Source: an uncultured Treponema sp.
Lineage (GTDB): Bacteria > Spirochaetota > Spirochaetia > Treponematales > Treponemataceae
Length of the DNA: 9,965 nucleotides
NCBI GenBank assembly: GCA_937891125.1
Contig: CALAEZ010000017.1
Coordinates: 1-9,965, forward strand
Direction of reading: 5' to 3'
The notes below the pieces were generated by a model. The model saw only the letters and a program-made list of their open reading frames with translations. It was not told the origin of the DNA and did not search any database. The position numbers and the translations under genes are program-made. This document shows, one piece after another, positions 1 to 5,604 of the stretch. Numbering within the stretch: the stretch's first letter is position 1; every line of letters begins with the position of its first letter.

Positions 1-60
1 AAAATAATTTTTAATGATTTCTTCTTCTTTTTTAGTTAATACGTAAGCCAAAAAAAATTC
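1..60 (-). other. Possible fragment of a left-flank gene (weak)
   Basis: On the minus strand a frame opens just after an in-frame TAA (61-63) and runs off the left edge, reading EFFLAYVLTKKEEEIIKNYF. The composition (hydrophobic stretch, then a Lys/Glu-rich amphipathic stretch) looks protein-like. There is no ATG; the only candidate start is a TTG at 49-51. It could be the 5' end of a gene with a non-ATG start, a decayed fragment, or chance in AT-rich DNA. No family is recognised. Confidence 0.15.
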
Positions 61-62
61 TT

Positions 63-221
63 ATGCCGGAGACGGATCTAACAAAAAAAACTGAAGTGTT
101 TTCCGGTACATTGGCTAATGGCAAATACGTCATTATCCCCCACGAAAGCACTTCAGAAAATGCATCTGCTGTGTCCCTGGCAGAAACTGCAGGCAGTATA
201 CCAGCACAGAGGGCTCTATAG
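63..221 (+). CDS. Possible small ORF of 52 codons, unknown
   Basis: ATG at 63-65 to TAG at 219-221. The product has a middle part (TEVFSGTLANGKYVIIP) that resembles a beta-strand region of a real protein, followed by a Ser/Ala-rich tail. No Shine-Dalgarno precedes the ATG; the upstream sequence is a run of A. The frame is open back to a TAG at 33-35, so the ORF could be the 3' remnant of a broken gene. No signal peptide, membrane segment or recognised family is seen. It lies directly upstream of the promoter-like site of the HTH gene. Low confidence that it is expressed. Confidence 0.2.
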   Translation: MPETDLTKKTEVFSGTLANGKYVIIPHESTSENASAVSLAETAGSIPAQRAL

Positions 222-233
222 GTAAACGGCAAA

Positions 234-262
234 TTGACATTTTGAGGTTTTGGCTCAATACT
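234..262 (+). promoter_or_regulatory. Candidate sigma-70 promoter for the HTH gene
   Basis: A perfect TTGACA at 234-239 is followed after 17 bases by AATACT at 257-262 (4 of 6 matches to TATAAT). Initiation about seven bases after the -10 would fall on or next to the ATG at 270, which has no Shine-Dalgarno, so the transcript would be leaderless. The match is by eye; start-site mapping would settle it. Confidence 0.45.
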
Positions 263-269
263 TTTTTGT

Positions 270-725
270 ATGAAATATGTGACTGACCAGCTGCTTGCTG
301 ACTTAGAGAAATTTTTACAGGACAATTACATACAAATTTTCTTCCAGCTGGGGCCTGCGGATGCGGATATAGCTGAGATTGCAGCTTCTGAGGTTGAAAC
401 CTTTTCGGACAAGCTCTTTGCGTTGATTCAGGAAAAAGAGCTGTCTGAGGTGGAAATCTATAAGCGGGGAAATGTGAGTCGGCAGCTTTTTTCCCGCATA
501 CGGAGTGAGCGGGAGTATCATCCGACAAAAAAGACGGTCTTTGCGCTTGCAGTCGGTATGGGGCTGACGGTTGATGAGACAAAGCTGCTTTTGGAAAAGG
601 CGGGCTATGCTTTCAGCTCGGCGAGCAAGGCGGATTTGATTGTTAAGTATTTTTTGCTGCACGGGCACTATGATATTTTTGCGATAAATGAGGTGCTGGA
701 TAAGTACGGCTTTGAGACACTGTAA
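270..725 (+). CDS. XRE-like helix-turn-helix protein of a small widespread family
   Basis: This 151-aa protein has an N-terminal helical part (about 1-42) and a helix-turn-helix-like domain (about 45-115). The core IYKRGNVSRQLFSRIRSERE and the following KKTVFALAVGMGLTVDET are typical of a family I recall as standalone proteins or as C-terminal modules fused to macro or VWA domains in many bacteria. The C-terminal HGHYDIFAINEVL also matches that family, so the 3' end is complete. Its biological role is not established to my knowledge; binding to DNA is inferred from the fold. No macro-domain gene is visible upstream. The ATG at 270 has no Shine-Dalgarno (the nearest GAGG is more than 20 bases away), but a TTGACA promoter ends just before it. 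Downstream lies a candidate structured RNA. Product family moderately sure; function not known. Confidence 0.8.
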   Translation: MKYVTDQLLADLEKFLQDNYIQIFFQLGPADADIAEIAASEVETFSDKLFALIQEKELSEVEIYKRGNVSRQLFSRIRSEREYHPTKKTVFALAVGMGLTVDETKLLLEKAGYAFSSASKADLIVKYFLLHGHYDIFAINEVLDKYGFETL

Positions 726-747
726 TTTGTCAACGGACGGTTTACCT

Positions 748-775
748 GTGACAGTGGAAAAAGAGATAGTATAAG
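748..775 (+). promoter_or_regulatory. Candidate promoter for the downstream RNA
   Basis: GTGACA (748-753), a 16-base spacer and TATAAG (770-775) give 10 of 12 matches to the sigma-70 consensus. Transcription would start near 782 and, if it ended at the T-run at 1070-1079, give an RNA of about 300 nt. This conflicts with reading 778-811 as the terminator of the HTH gene, though both could be true for different transcripts. Weak, by-eye evidence. Confidence 0.3.
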
Positions 776-777
776 AC

Positions 778-811
778 AAAAGGCTTTGGCTTGTGATACC
801 TATGGCCTTTT
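778..811 (+). terminator. Weak hairpin, possible terminator after the HTH gene
   Basis: AAAAGGC (778-784) pairs with GCCTTTT (805-811). The loop is long (20 nt) and only four T follow the GC part, so this is a poor intrinsic terminator. It lies about 50 bases after the HTH stop. It could equally be the 5' part of the structured RNA that follows. Confidence 0.25.
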
Positions 812-939
812 GATATGGTTCCGAGTTTCTTGCCAGTTCTGGCGGTTCCGATCTGGAAGACTGTATCAATTGGAGCTATGGCACTGTTGCAAGGTAAACT
901 CTTTTAGAGTGCCTGCATTGGGGTTTCGTGGTGGTCTGC

Positions 940-972
940 AAAGTGCTTAATCCATACGGATTAGATAGCGCG
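940..972 (+). repeat. 33-bp direct repeat, copy 1
   Basis: Identical over 33 bp to 997-1029, with 24 bp between the copies (57-bp period). It contains the inverted repeat TAATCC-ATAC-GGATTA (948-963), and GTGCT (943-947) can pair with AGCGC (967-971). It forms the tip of module 1 of the RNA candidate. It could also be a REP-like element or a protein-binding palindrome. Confidence 0.95.
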
Positions 973-996
973 GCAACACCGCATTGCCCTTGCGGG

Positions 997-1029
997 AAAG
1001 TGCTTAATCCATACGGATTAGATAGCGCG
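997..1029 (+). repeat. 33-bp direct repeat, copy 2
   Basis: Identical to 940-972. This copy is flanked by a longer inverted repeat: GCCCTTGCGGG (986-996) against CCTGCAAGGGC (1030-1040), eleven pairs with one G-T wobble. The flanks differ from those of copy 1, yet both sets pair. Confidence 0.95.
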
Positions 1030-1047
1030 CCTGCAAGGGCTTTTCCT

Positions 1048-1079
1048 CACGAAACTTCACCCTAAAATCTTTTTTTTTT
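1048..1079 (+). terminator. Probable intrinsic terminator ending the RNA candidate
   Basis: The closing strand of the outer helix (1048-1059) and CTAAAA (1062-1067), which can pair with 902-907, are followed by T-run 1070-1079. This geometry is unusual, because the pairing partner lies about 120-160 nt upstream rather than in a local hairpin. No equivalent T-run exists for the minus strand, so it does not obviously terminate lnt. Confidence 0.45.
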
Positions 1080-1115
1080 AGAGGCGAATGTGAAAGAAAC
1101 TGAAAACATAAAAGC

Positions 1116-2912
1116 TTAGTAGTTCCACTCGCTCATGTCAGCTTTTGTGGTAAACCAGATGCCTAAAGCTTTCATGCGTTCTGTTGTGAAGGACTCGTTC
1201 TTGCGGTCGTATTCGGAAAGCGTTATTACGGCAAACAGCAGTGTGCACAAAACGGCAAGCAATATCGGGAGCCAGTCTCCGAGACGGGCATAAACAGTCA
1301 TTTTGCGCTCATACACGGGGATTTCTGCTGCCAGTGCGCGCTCTTCAAATAGTGGCACGCTTTGTAAAATGCTTCCCGTTGGAGAAACGACGCAGGTAAA
1401 GCCTGCATTTGTGCTTCGAGCAAGCGTGGTGCGGTATTCAATAGCACGGTAGCTTGCAACAATAAAATGTTGCATTTCAGCACTTTGCGTCTGTGACCAA
1501 GCATCATTTGTCAGATTTATAAAGACCTCGCTCCCCGCTAAGTAGAGCCGTCTGCACACTTCACCAAATGCGTCATCAAAGCAAATGGGAGTCCCTATAC
1601 GCACTGACGGCTGTGTATCCGCTTTGTGAGTGGTAGACACAAGCGATACAATTTCTGTTTTTTCTGCATCGTAGAGTGGAGCTGTGCTCAAGGGAATCTC
1701 GAATAGCGTTGCCTTGTAGCCTTGTGTCCAACCGTATGAAAAGCCTGCAATGTTGTGAATAAAATTACGTACCCACTCATACTCAACGCCAGGAATGCGT
1801 TCGGCAAAGGGAACTAAATGCAGCTTTGCATAGTTGCCCGCATATTTTCCATTTTTGTCGATTAAAATGGTTGCGTTTGCCGTCTGATGTTTTTCTCTAT
1901 TGAACGTGTAGGGGGCGCCAATAATGAATGGTACTTTTTTTTCTCGTATAAATGCGATGAGCGATTTTTCCTTTGGATAGCTTGTATAGTGATGGATAGC
2001 GTCAGGAAAATTTTTCCCGAGAACTGATTCACTCCAAACAACGACATCGGCCTCTTTTTCGGCTGCCGAGAACGATGCTAAGCCTTCCTCTGTAAGGCGT
2101 GTTGAAATATCAATTGCGCTTTTGTCTCCGCTCAGCCACGGGTCTTTGTTTTGCTGCACAAGCACTGCATTGAGTAGCTTGACCGGCTGTCGAGGAATGG
2201 TATAGGTGATAAGACCATAGCAGAGTGCAAGTAAAAAAAATGCGGCAGTTACCTTTGCGGTGCGTGTGTAACCTTCTGCATAGCGGCGCGGGGTGATGGC
2301 TTTAGAAAGCGTGCGTAATACCAGCAAGCCTTCTGCAAGGGTTGCGGCAAAGAGCGCAAAAAGAAAGGTGACGCCGTAGCAGCCGGTGATTGCAGCTATT
2401 TGGGTGACAAGGGGCCAGCGGTATGCGGTCATTGAAAGCGTGCCCCACGGATAGCCTAAAAAGCCATTTGATTTACACCATTCCCAAATGGTGTAGAGCG
2501 AGGCAAACATGAATATGCGTGCAAAAACCGCAAAATCGAGTCTGCCAGCGCGCATTGAAAGCGAGGCTGCGGAGCCTTGTGACGTATATTTTGAAAAAAG
2601 CCAGTGGTATAGCCAGCCGAATAAGCCGTGGTAGCCTGCGGTTCCGAATGCCGACGCGCCGAGTGTAAAGAGTGCAAAGCCGTGAAAGTTTCCAAGCCAA
2701 AAGCTTGAAAGCAGGTGTGTGACAAGCGCTTGTAGTGCGCAAATCCAGAAGGATGAGCGATAGCTTTGTGCAGAAGAAACTGCAAGATAGAGCGGAAGTA
2801 AGGCGAAAAGCCCGATAAGTGGCTCACCAAATAGGTAGTGTTCGTTAGGGATAGCGAGTGCTAACAGTACGCCTGAAAAAATCGCACAAAAAACTTGTAA
2901 AAAACGGCACAT
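1116..2912 (-). CDS. lnt: Apolipoprotein N-acyltransferase
   Basis: Lnt adds the third acyl chain to the N-terminal cysteine of lipoproteins at the outer face of the inner membrane. The 598-aa product has several hydrophobic N-terminal segments (within about 1-240), then a nitrilase-like periplasmic domain (about 247-532) and a last membrane segment (about 546-565). The expected catalytic triad is visible: Glu295 in WSES, Lys363 in YAKLHLVPFAERIP and Cys444 in ICFDDAFGE. The residue after the Cys-aromatic pair is Asp446 where the E. coli enzyme has Glu389. The protein is longer than the E. coli enzyme (about 512 aa), partly through a 30-residue soluble tail and an insert near 405-435. The start MCRFLQVF has no Shine-Dalgarno; a promoter-like pair ends about ten bases upstream. 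It is divergent from the GHMP kinase operon. Identity is confident. Confidence 0.95.
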   Translation of the reverse strand: MCRFLQVFCAIFSGVLLALAIPNEHYLFGEPLIGLFALLPLYLAVSSAQSYRSSFWICALQALVTHLLSSFWLGNFHGFALFTLGASAFGTAGYHGLFGWLYHWLFSKYTSQGSAASLSMRAGRLDFAVFARIFMFASLYTIWEWCKSNGFLGYPWGTLSMTAYRWPLVTQIAAITGCYGVTFLFALFAATLAEGLLVLRTLSKAITPRRYAEGYTRTAKVTAAFFLLALCYGLITYTIPRQPVKLLNAVLVQQNKDPWLSGDKSAIDISTRLTEEGLASFSAAEKEADVVVWSESVLGKNFPDAIHHYTSYPKEKSLIAFIREKKVPFIIGAPYTFNREKHQTANATILIDKNGKYAGNYAKLHLVPFAERIPGVEYEWVRNFIHNIAGFSYGWTQGYKATLFEIPLSTAPLYDAEKTEIVSLVSTTHKADTQPSVRIGTPICFDDAFGEVCRRLYLAGSEVFINLTNDAWSQTQSAEMQHFIVASYRAIEYRTTLARSTNAGFTCVVSPTGSILQSVPLFEERALAAEIPVYERKMTVYARLGDWLPILLAVLCTLLFAVITLSEYDRKNESFTTERMKALGIWFTTKADMSEWNY

Positions 2913-2921
2913 TATAGTATC

Positions 2922-2950
2922 ATTTTATAAATTACACTGTAAAAATGCAA
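2922..2950 (-). promoter_or_regulatory. Candidate promoter for lnt
   Basis: Read on the minus strand: TTGCAT (2950-2945), 17 bases, TAAAAT (2927-2922). Initiation about seven bases further would lie near 2915, only about three bases from the lnt ATG, and no Shine-Dalgarno is present. The 61-bp spacer also must serve the divergent kinase operon, for which I see no clear plus-strand -35/-10 pair. Confidence 0.35.
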
Positions 2951-2962
2951 CACTAGGGAAAA

Positions 2963-2977
2963 ATGGGCACTGCATGA
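2963..2977 (+). other. Four-codon leader ORF overlapping the kinase start
   Basis: ATG at 2963 reads MGTA and stops at TGA 2975-2977, which overlaps the kinase ATG (2974-2976) as ATGA. The only Shine-Dalgarno-like sequence, AGGGAA (2955-2960), is better placed for this leader ATG than for the kinase ATG (13-base gap). Translation of the kinase by coupling is possible; chance is also possible. Confidence 0.2.
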
Positions 2978-4158
2978 AAAACATCTTTGAAGCACATGAG
3001 TCAGAATATCAGGTGCAGCCGCAGATAGTCGTTTCGACGCCGGGGCGCTTTCATCTTGTTGGAGAACATTCGTGGTTCTGCAAGGATAAAACGCTTTCAA
3101 TGGCTGTGAATCTGCCCGTTTTTGTTGCAATCTCGCGACGAGAAGATGCTAATCTCCATTTTTATTTTGCACAGCTGAATGAACGCAAAAAAAATTCACT
3201 GACAGCCTTAAAATACCGCAAGGAAGACCGTTGGGCGAATGCTATAAAAGCGATGATGTACGGCTTTACCTCTGGCGGCTTTGAGCTTGCTGGCATGAAT
3301 ATCACGGTATATTCTGACATTTTGCCGTCTGCCGGCTTTGGTATTACCAGTGCGATAAAAGCGGGCAGTGCGCTTGCAATTCGTGAGCTGTTTGGCTTTT
3401 CTGCGTGCACGGATGCCCAGCTTTTGCAGGTCATCGAGCGCGGAAACCGTCTATTCCTGCAGCAGGAGTATATTGCCGCCGATGCATATACGGCGCTTTT
3501 TTCGAAGGCAGGGGAAGTGCTGTTTACCGATTATGCGACAGGACGGTATGATACGCTCCCTCTTCCGTTTGCTGACAAGAAAATCCTGTTAGTCGACGCA
3601 AAGGTTCCGCGCGTTTCGGTTTGGAATGAAGAAACGCTGCACCAGCCAGAGCATGTGCTGCTGTTAGGCGAGCTCAAAGAACGAAAAAGCACGGTGTACG
3701 GCGGCTGGCAGTATGAGGAAAATCCGACAGACGTAAATGAAGTGCTTGCGATTGTTTCTGAAGACACGCGCCGCCGCCTGCTGTGCATTATGCGTGAGCA
3801 TAAAAGTGTGCTTGATGCCTACAAAGCGCTAGAAACGGCGTCTTTTGGCAAATTTGCTCGCGCGGTGAACAAAAGCTACGAAAGCATGCGCGATTTATAC
3901 AACAGCTCGTGTCCCGAAATCGACTGGATTCTAAAACGCCTTTCTGAAATCAGACCGAATCTTGATGACCCACGAAATCCGACTGCCTGTGGGCGCATTA
4001 CGGGTAAGGGCTTTGGTCGCTGTATTTACACATTTATTTCAGATGACGATATTCCTGCTTTTAAGGCAAAGCTTGCCGAATACGAGCGGATTTTTGGTTT
4101 TCATACCGCCTGCTACGAGGTTTCGCCAGCTGATGGAGCGCATGTTGTTACCCGTTAG
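2974..4158 (+). CDS. GHMP kinase, divergent galactokinase-like
   Basis: The 394-aa protein has galactokinase layout. Near the N-terminus is PGRFHLVGEH (23-32), like the signature PGRVNLIGEH. Near the C-terminus is the glycine loop RITGKGFG (341-348), like the KMTGAGFGG motif. Length fits galactokinase. Several key motifs have changed: HTDYN is HSWFCKD (32-38), so the sugar-contacting Asp of galactokinase is Trp34; the GLSSSA phosphate loop is GFGITSA (121-127); and CGIMDQ is reduced to IAADAY (167-172), where Asp170 may be the catalytic base. It therefore probably phosphorylates something other than galactose, or is a non-catalytic relative. It is the first gene of a five-gene operon and overlaps surE by 17 bases. 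Family confident, substrate unknown; automated annotation as galK would be risky. Confidence 0.8.
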   Translation: MKNIFEAHESEYQVQPQIVVSTPGRFHLVGEHSWFCKDKTLSMAVNLPVFVAISRREDANLHFYFAQLNERKKNSLTALKYRKEDRWANAIKAMMYGFTSGGFELAGMNITVYSDILPSAGFGITSAIKAGSALAIRELFGFSACTDAQLLQVIERGNRLFLQQEYIAADAYTALFSKAGEVLFTDYATGRYDTLPLPFADKKILLVDAKVPRVSVWNEETLHQPEHVLLLGELKERKSTVYGGWQYEENPTDVNEVLAIVSEDTRRRLLCIMREHKSVLDAYKALETASFGKFARAVNKSYESMRDLYNSSCPEIDWILKRLSEIRPNLDDPRNPTACGRITGKGFGRCIYTFISDDDIPAFKAKLAEYERIFGFHTACYEVSPADGAHVVTR

Positions 4159-4906
4159 CGTGCTTTTGACAAACGACGATGGTTACGGCTCTCCTGGGCT
4201 GCAGGCGCTTGAAGCGGCTCTTTCCTCTGTTTGTGAGGTGTACGTACTTGCCCCCGATTCGAACCGCTCTGCGGTGTCAAATCACATTACCATGAACGCG
4301 CCACTTTGTATTACTGAAAAAGATCCGCGTCATTTTACGAGCTCGGGAAATCCTGTTGATTGCGTTGTCACCGCCCTGCATGCAGACTTGTTTACCGATG
4401 CCAACGGTAAGCGCATTTACTTTGATGCCGTCTTTTCTGGCATAAACAAGGGACCGAATATGGGAAGCGACACGGTGTATTCTGGTACAGTTGCTGCCGC
4501 TCGACAAGCGTGTATGTATGGTGTGCCAGGAATTGCGCTTAGTTTAGATTCGAAGGACGACTGCTACCACTATGAGGCGCTCGCCGATTTTGCCGCAAAA
4601 AATGTGCATACTCTGATGGCGCTGTGTACAGAAACTGCTTTTGTGAACGTAAATGCGCCGTCGCGTGAAAAGTATGAAAAAGTCTGCTATAGCTCCTTGT
4701 GCAGACGTGATTATCACGATAGAGTAAGGATAGAAAAAATGCCAGACGGAAAGCTGTATAGCTTTTTTCTTGGTGGCAGTGTGAAAAGCCATGGAGATGC
4801 GGATTGTGATTTTGCAACCGTTGAAAGCGGGGCGATAGCAATTTCACGTATACCGGCAGAAGATTACGCTGAAACGCGACCGCACACTTTTTCTTTTACG
4901 CTGTAG
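4142..4906 (+). CDS. surE: 5'/3'-nucleotidase SurE
   Basis: SurE is a metal-dependent phosphatase acting on nucleoside monophosphates, found in the cytoplasm. The 254-aa product carries the family motifs: VLLTNDDG (7-14) with metal ligands Asp12 and Asp13, APDSNRSAVSN (37-47) with Ser43, and SGINKGPNMG (99-108) with Asn102, followed by YSGTVAAA. I chose the ATG at 4142 because the family begins a few residues before the LLTNDDG strand. It overlaps the kinase stop by 17 bases, and GGAG (4135-4138) lies slightly too close as a Shine-Dalgarno. An ATG at 4133 and a TTG at 4145 are alternatives; the in-frame extension back to 3962 is a shadow inside the kinase gene. Translation is probably coupled to the kinase. 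Identity is confident. Confidence 0.95.
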   Translation: MLLPVSVLLTNDDGYGSPGLQALEAALSSVCEVYVLAPDSNRSAVSNHITMNAPLCITEKDPRHFTSSGNPVDCVVTALHADLFTDANGKRIYFDAVFSGINKGPNMGSDTVYSGTVAAARQACMYGVPGIALSLDSKDDCYHYEALADFAAKNVHTLMALCTETAFVNVNAPSREKYEKVCYSSLCRRDYHDRVRIEKMPDGKLYSFFLGGSVKSHGDADCDFATVESGAIAISRIPAEDYAETRPHTFSFTL

Positions 4907-4928
4907 GCATATCAGACGGGAGGCTGTT

Positions 4929-5597
4929 ATGGATAACGTGCTAGCGGGGGGAATTTCCCTCTATCGGCAGGGCTTATTTTCTGATGCCCTTACTTTTTTT
5001 CTGGCGCTCCCCGATGACGCCGACGCCGACAACATTGAATTAGCCTATTTTATTGGGCTGTGTTATGCAAAACTGAATCGGTACGATGATGCGCTTGTCT
5101 ACCTAGAGCAGGTGGTGACAGCAGGTAAGAATCTTGACCGCGTGCTGCAGTGCCGTTTTTTGCTTGCGGTGATTTACGCTGCAAGCGGGCGAAAAAAGCT
5201 TGCCGATTTTGAGCTCAATAAGCTTCTGGAAACGGGATATAAGCCTGCTTCGGTCTATGCGGCGCTTGCGTATATTGCCTGGCAACAGGAAGATGTTGAA
5301 AAAAGTCTTTCCCTGTATAAAAAATCACTTGATATTGACCCTGAAAACCCGACAGCGCTTAACGGCATGGGCTATGTTTTGGCTTGTGAAGAGCGCGATT
5401 TGACGCAGGCGCTTTCTTTTTGCAAGCGTGCGCTCAATAAGGCGCCGCAGTCTGCTGCCTGCCTTGATTCACTTGGGTGGGTCTACTTAAAGCTAGGGCT
5501 TGAAAAAGACGCCGAACGCTACCTTTTGCAGGCGCAGGCGCTTCTTCCTGATAACGCAGAAATTGCAGAGCATGTGCGCGTGCTGCAGGGAGCGTGA
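4929..5597 (+). CDS. Cytoplasmic TPR-repeat protein
   Basis: The 222-aa protein is made almost wholly of helical tetratricopeptide repeats, about six, from residue 5 to about 210. The clearest are around 137-172 (DPENPTALNGMGYVLA) and 171-206 (APQSAACLDSLGWVYLKLG). The N-terminus shows no signal peptide or lipobox, so it probably acts in the cytoplasm as a protein-interaction scaffold; the partner is unknown. A good GGGAGG (4918-4923) sits five bases before the ATG. It lies 22 bases after surE and 7 bases before the exported TPR/propeller gene, which suggests co-translation of the two TPR proteins. TPR architecture is sure; function is not. Confidence 0.85.
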   Translation: MDNVLAGGISLYRQGLFSDALTFFLALPDDADADNIELAYFIGLCYAKLNRYDDALVYLEQVVTAGKNLDRVLQCRFLLAVIYAASGRKKLADFELNKLLETGYKPASVYAALAYIAWQQEDVEKSLSLYKKSLDIDPENPTALNGMGYVLACEERDLTQALSFCKRALNKAPQSAACLDSLGWVYLKLGLEKDAERYLLQAQALLPDNAEIAEHVRVLQGA

Positions 5598-5604
5598 GAA
5601 AAGC

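Larger units (their letters stand above)
880..1079 (+). ncRNA. Candidate structured RNA with two repeated hairpin modules
   Basis: This stretch has no credible ORF but nested pairing. An outer helix pairs 919-930 with 1048-1059 (12 pairs, two of them G-U; core GTTTCGTG with CACGAAAC). Inside it two modules share an identical 33-nt apex. Module 1 spans 933-980, module 2 spans 986-1040. In each apex TAATCC-ATAC-GGATTA forms a six-pair hairpin, extended by GTGCT with AGCGC across a three-base GAT bulge. Below each apex, AAA faces G, then a basal stem of different sequence pairs in both copies (GGT/ACC plus TGC/GCA in module 1; 986-996 with 1030-1040 in module 2). TTTTAG (902-907) can pair with CTAAAA (1062-1067), ending just before ten T (1070-1079). 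The plus strand is favoured by the T-run. The 5' end is uncertain (about 782 or about 880). I recognise no known RNA class. Confidence 0.5.

Noticed and set aside
817..860. tRNA-like GGTTCCGA sequences with a GCCAGTTCTGGC hairpin
   Set aside because: No acceptor stem, anticodon arm or full cloverleaf can be built around them.
315..869. Minus-strand ORF of 184 codons over the HTH gene
   Set aside because: It is antisense to a gene with clear family similarity, and its product has a composition unlike a real protein.
940..1029. CRISPR array of two repeats and one spacer
   Set aside because: The repeat is 33 bp with a 24-bp spacer, but that spacer forms parts of stems with flanking sequence, there are only two repeats, no cas gene is present, and the basal stems pair on both sides. 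A structured RNA explains more of the sequence.
940..1029. Integron attC sites
   Set aside because: The hairpin has a bulge and inverted arms, but the required RYYYAAC and GTTRRRY cores are not met (AAT and ATT instead of AAC and GTT), and there are no cassette ORFs.
780..1079. Type III toxin-antitoxin RNA
   Set aside because: The tandem repeats fit in form, but no toxin gene follows on the same strand; the next gene is lnt on the opposite strand.
2912..3130. Minus-strand ORF of 72 codons upstream of lnt
   Set aside because: It covers the divergent spacer and the kinase 5' end, lacks family features and has no ribosome site; treated as a shadow.
3962..4141. Longer start for SurE
   Set aside because: The extra residues lie within the kinase gene; the SurE family starts just before the LLTNDDG motif.
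5500..5604. Longer start for the exported TPR/propeller protein
   Set aside because: The extension lies inside the previous gene in another frame, and the signal peptide begins at the ATG at 5605.
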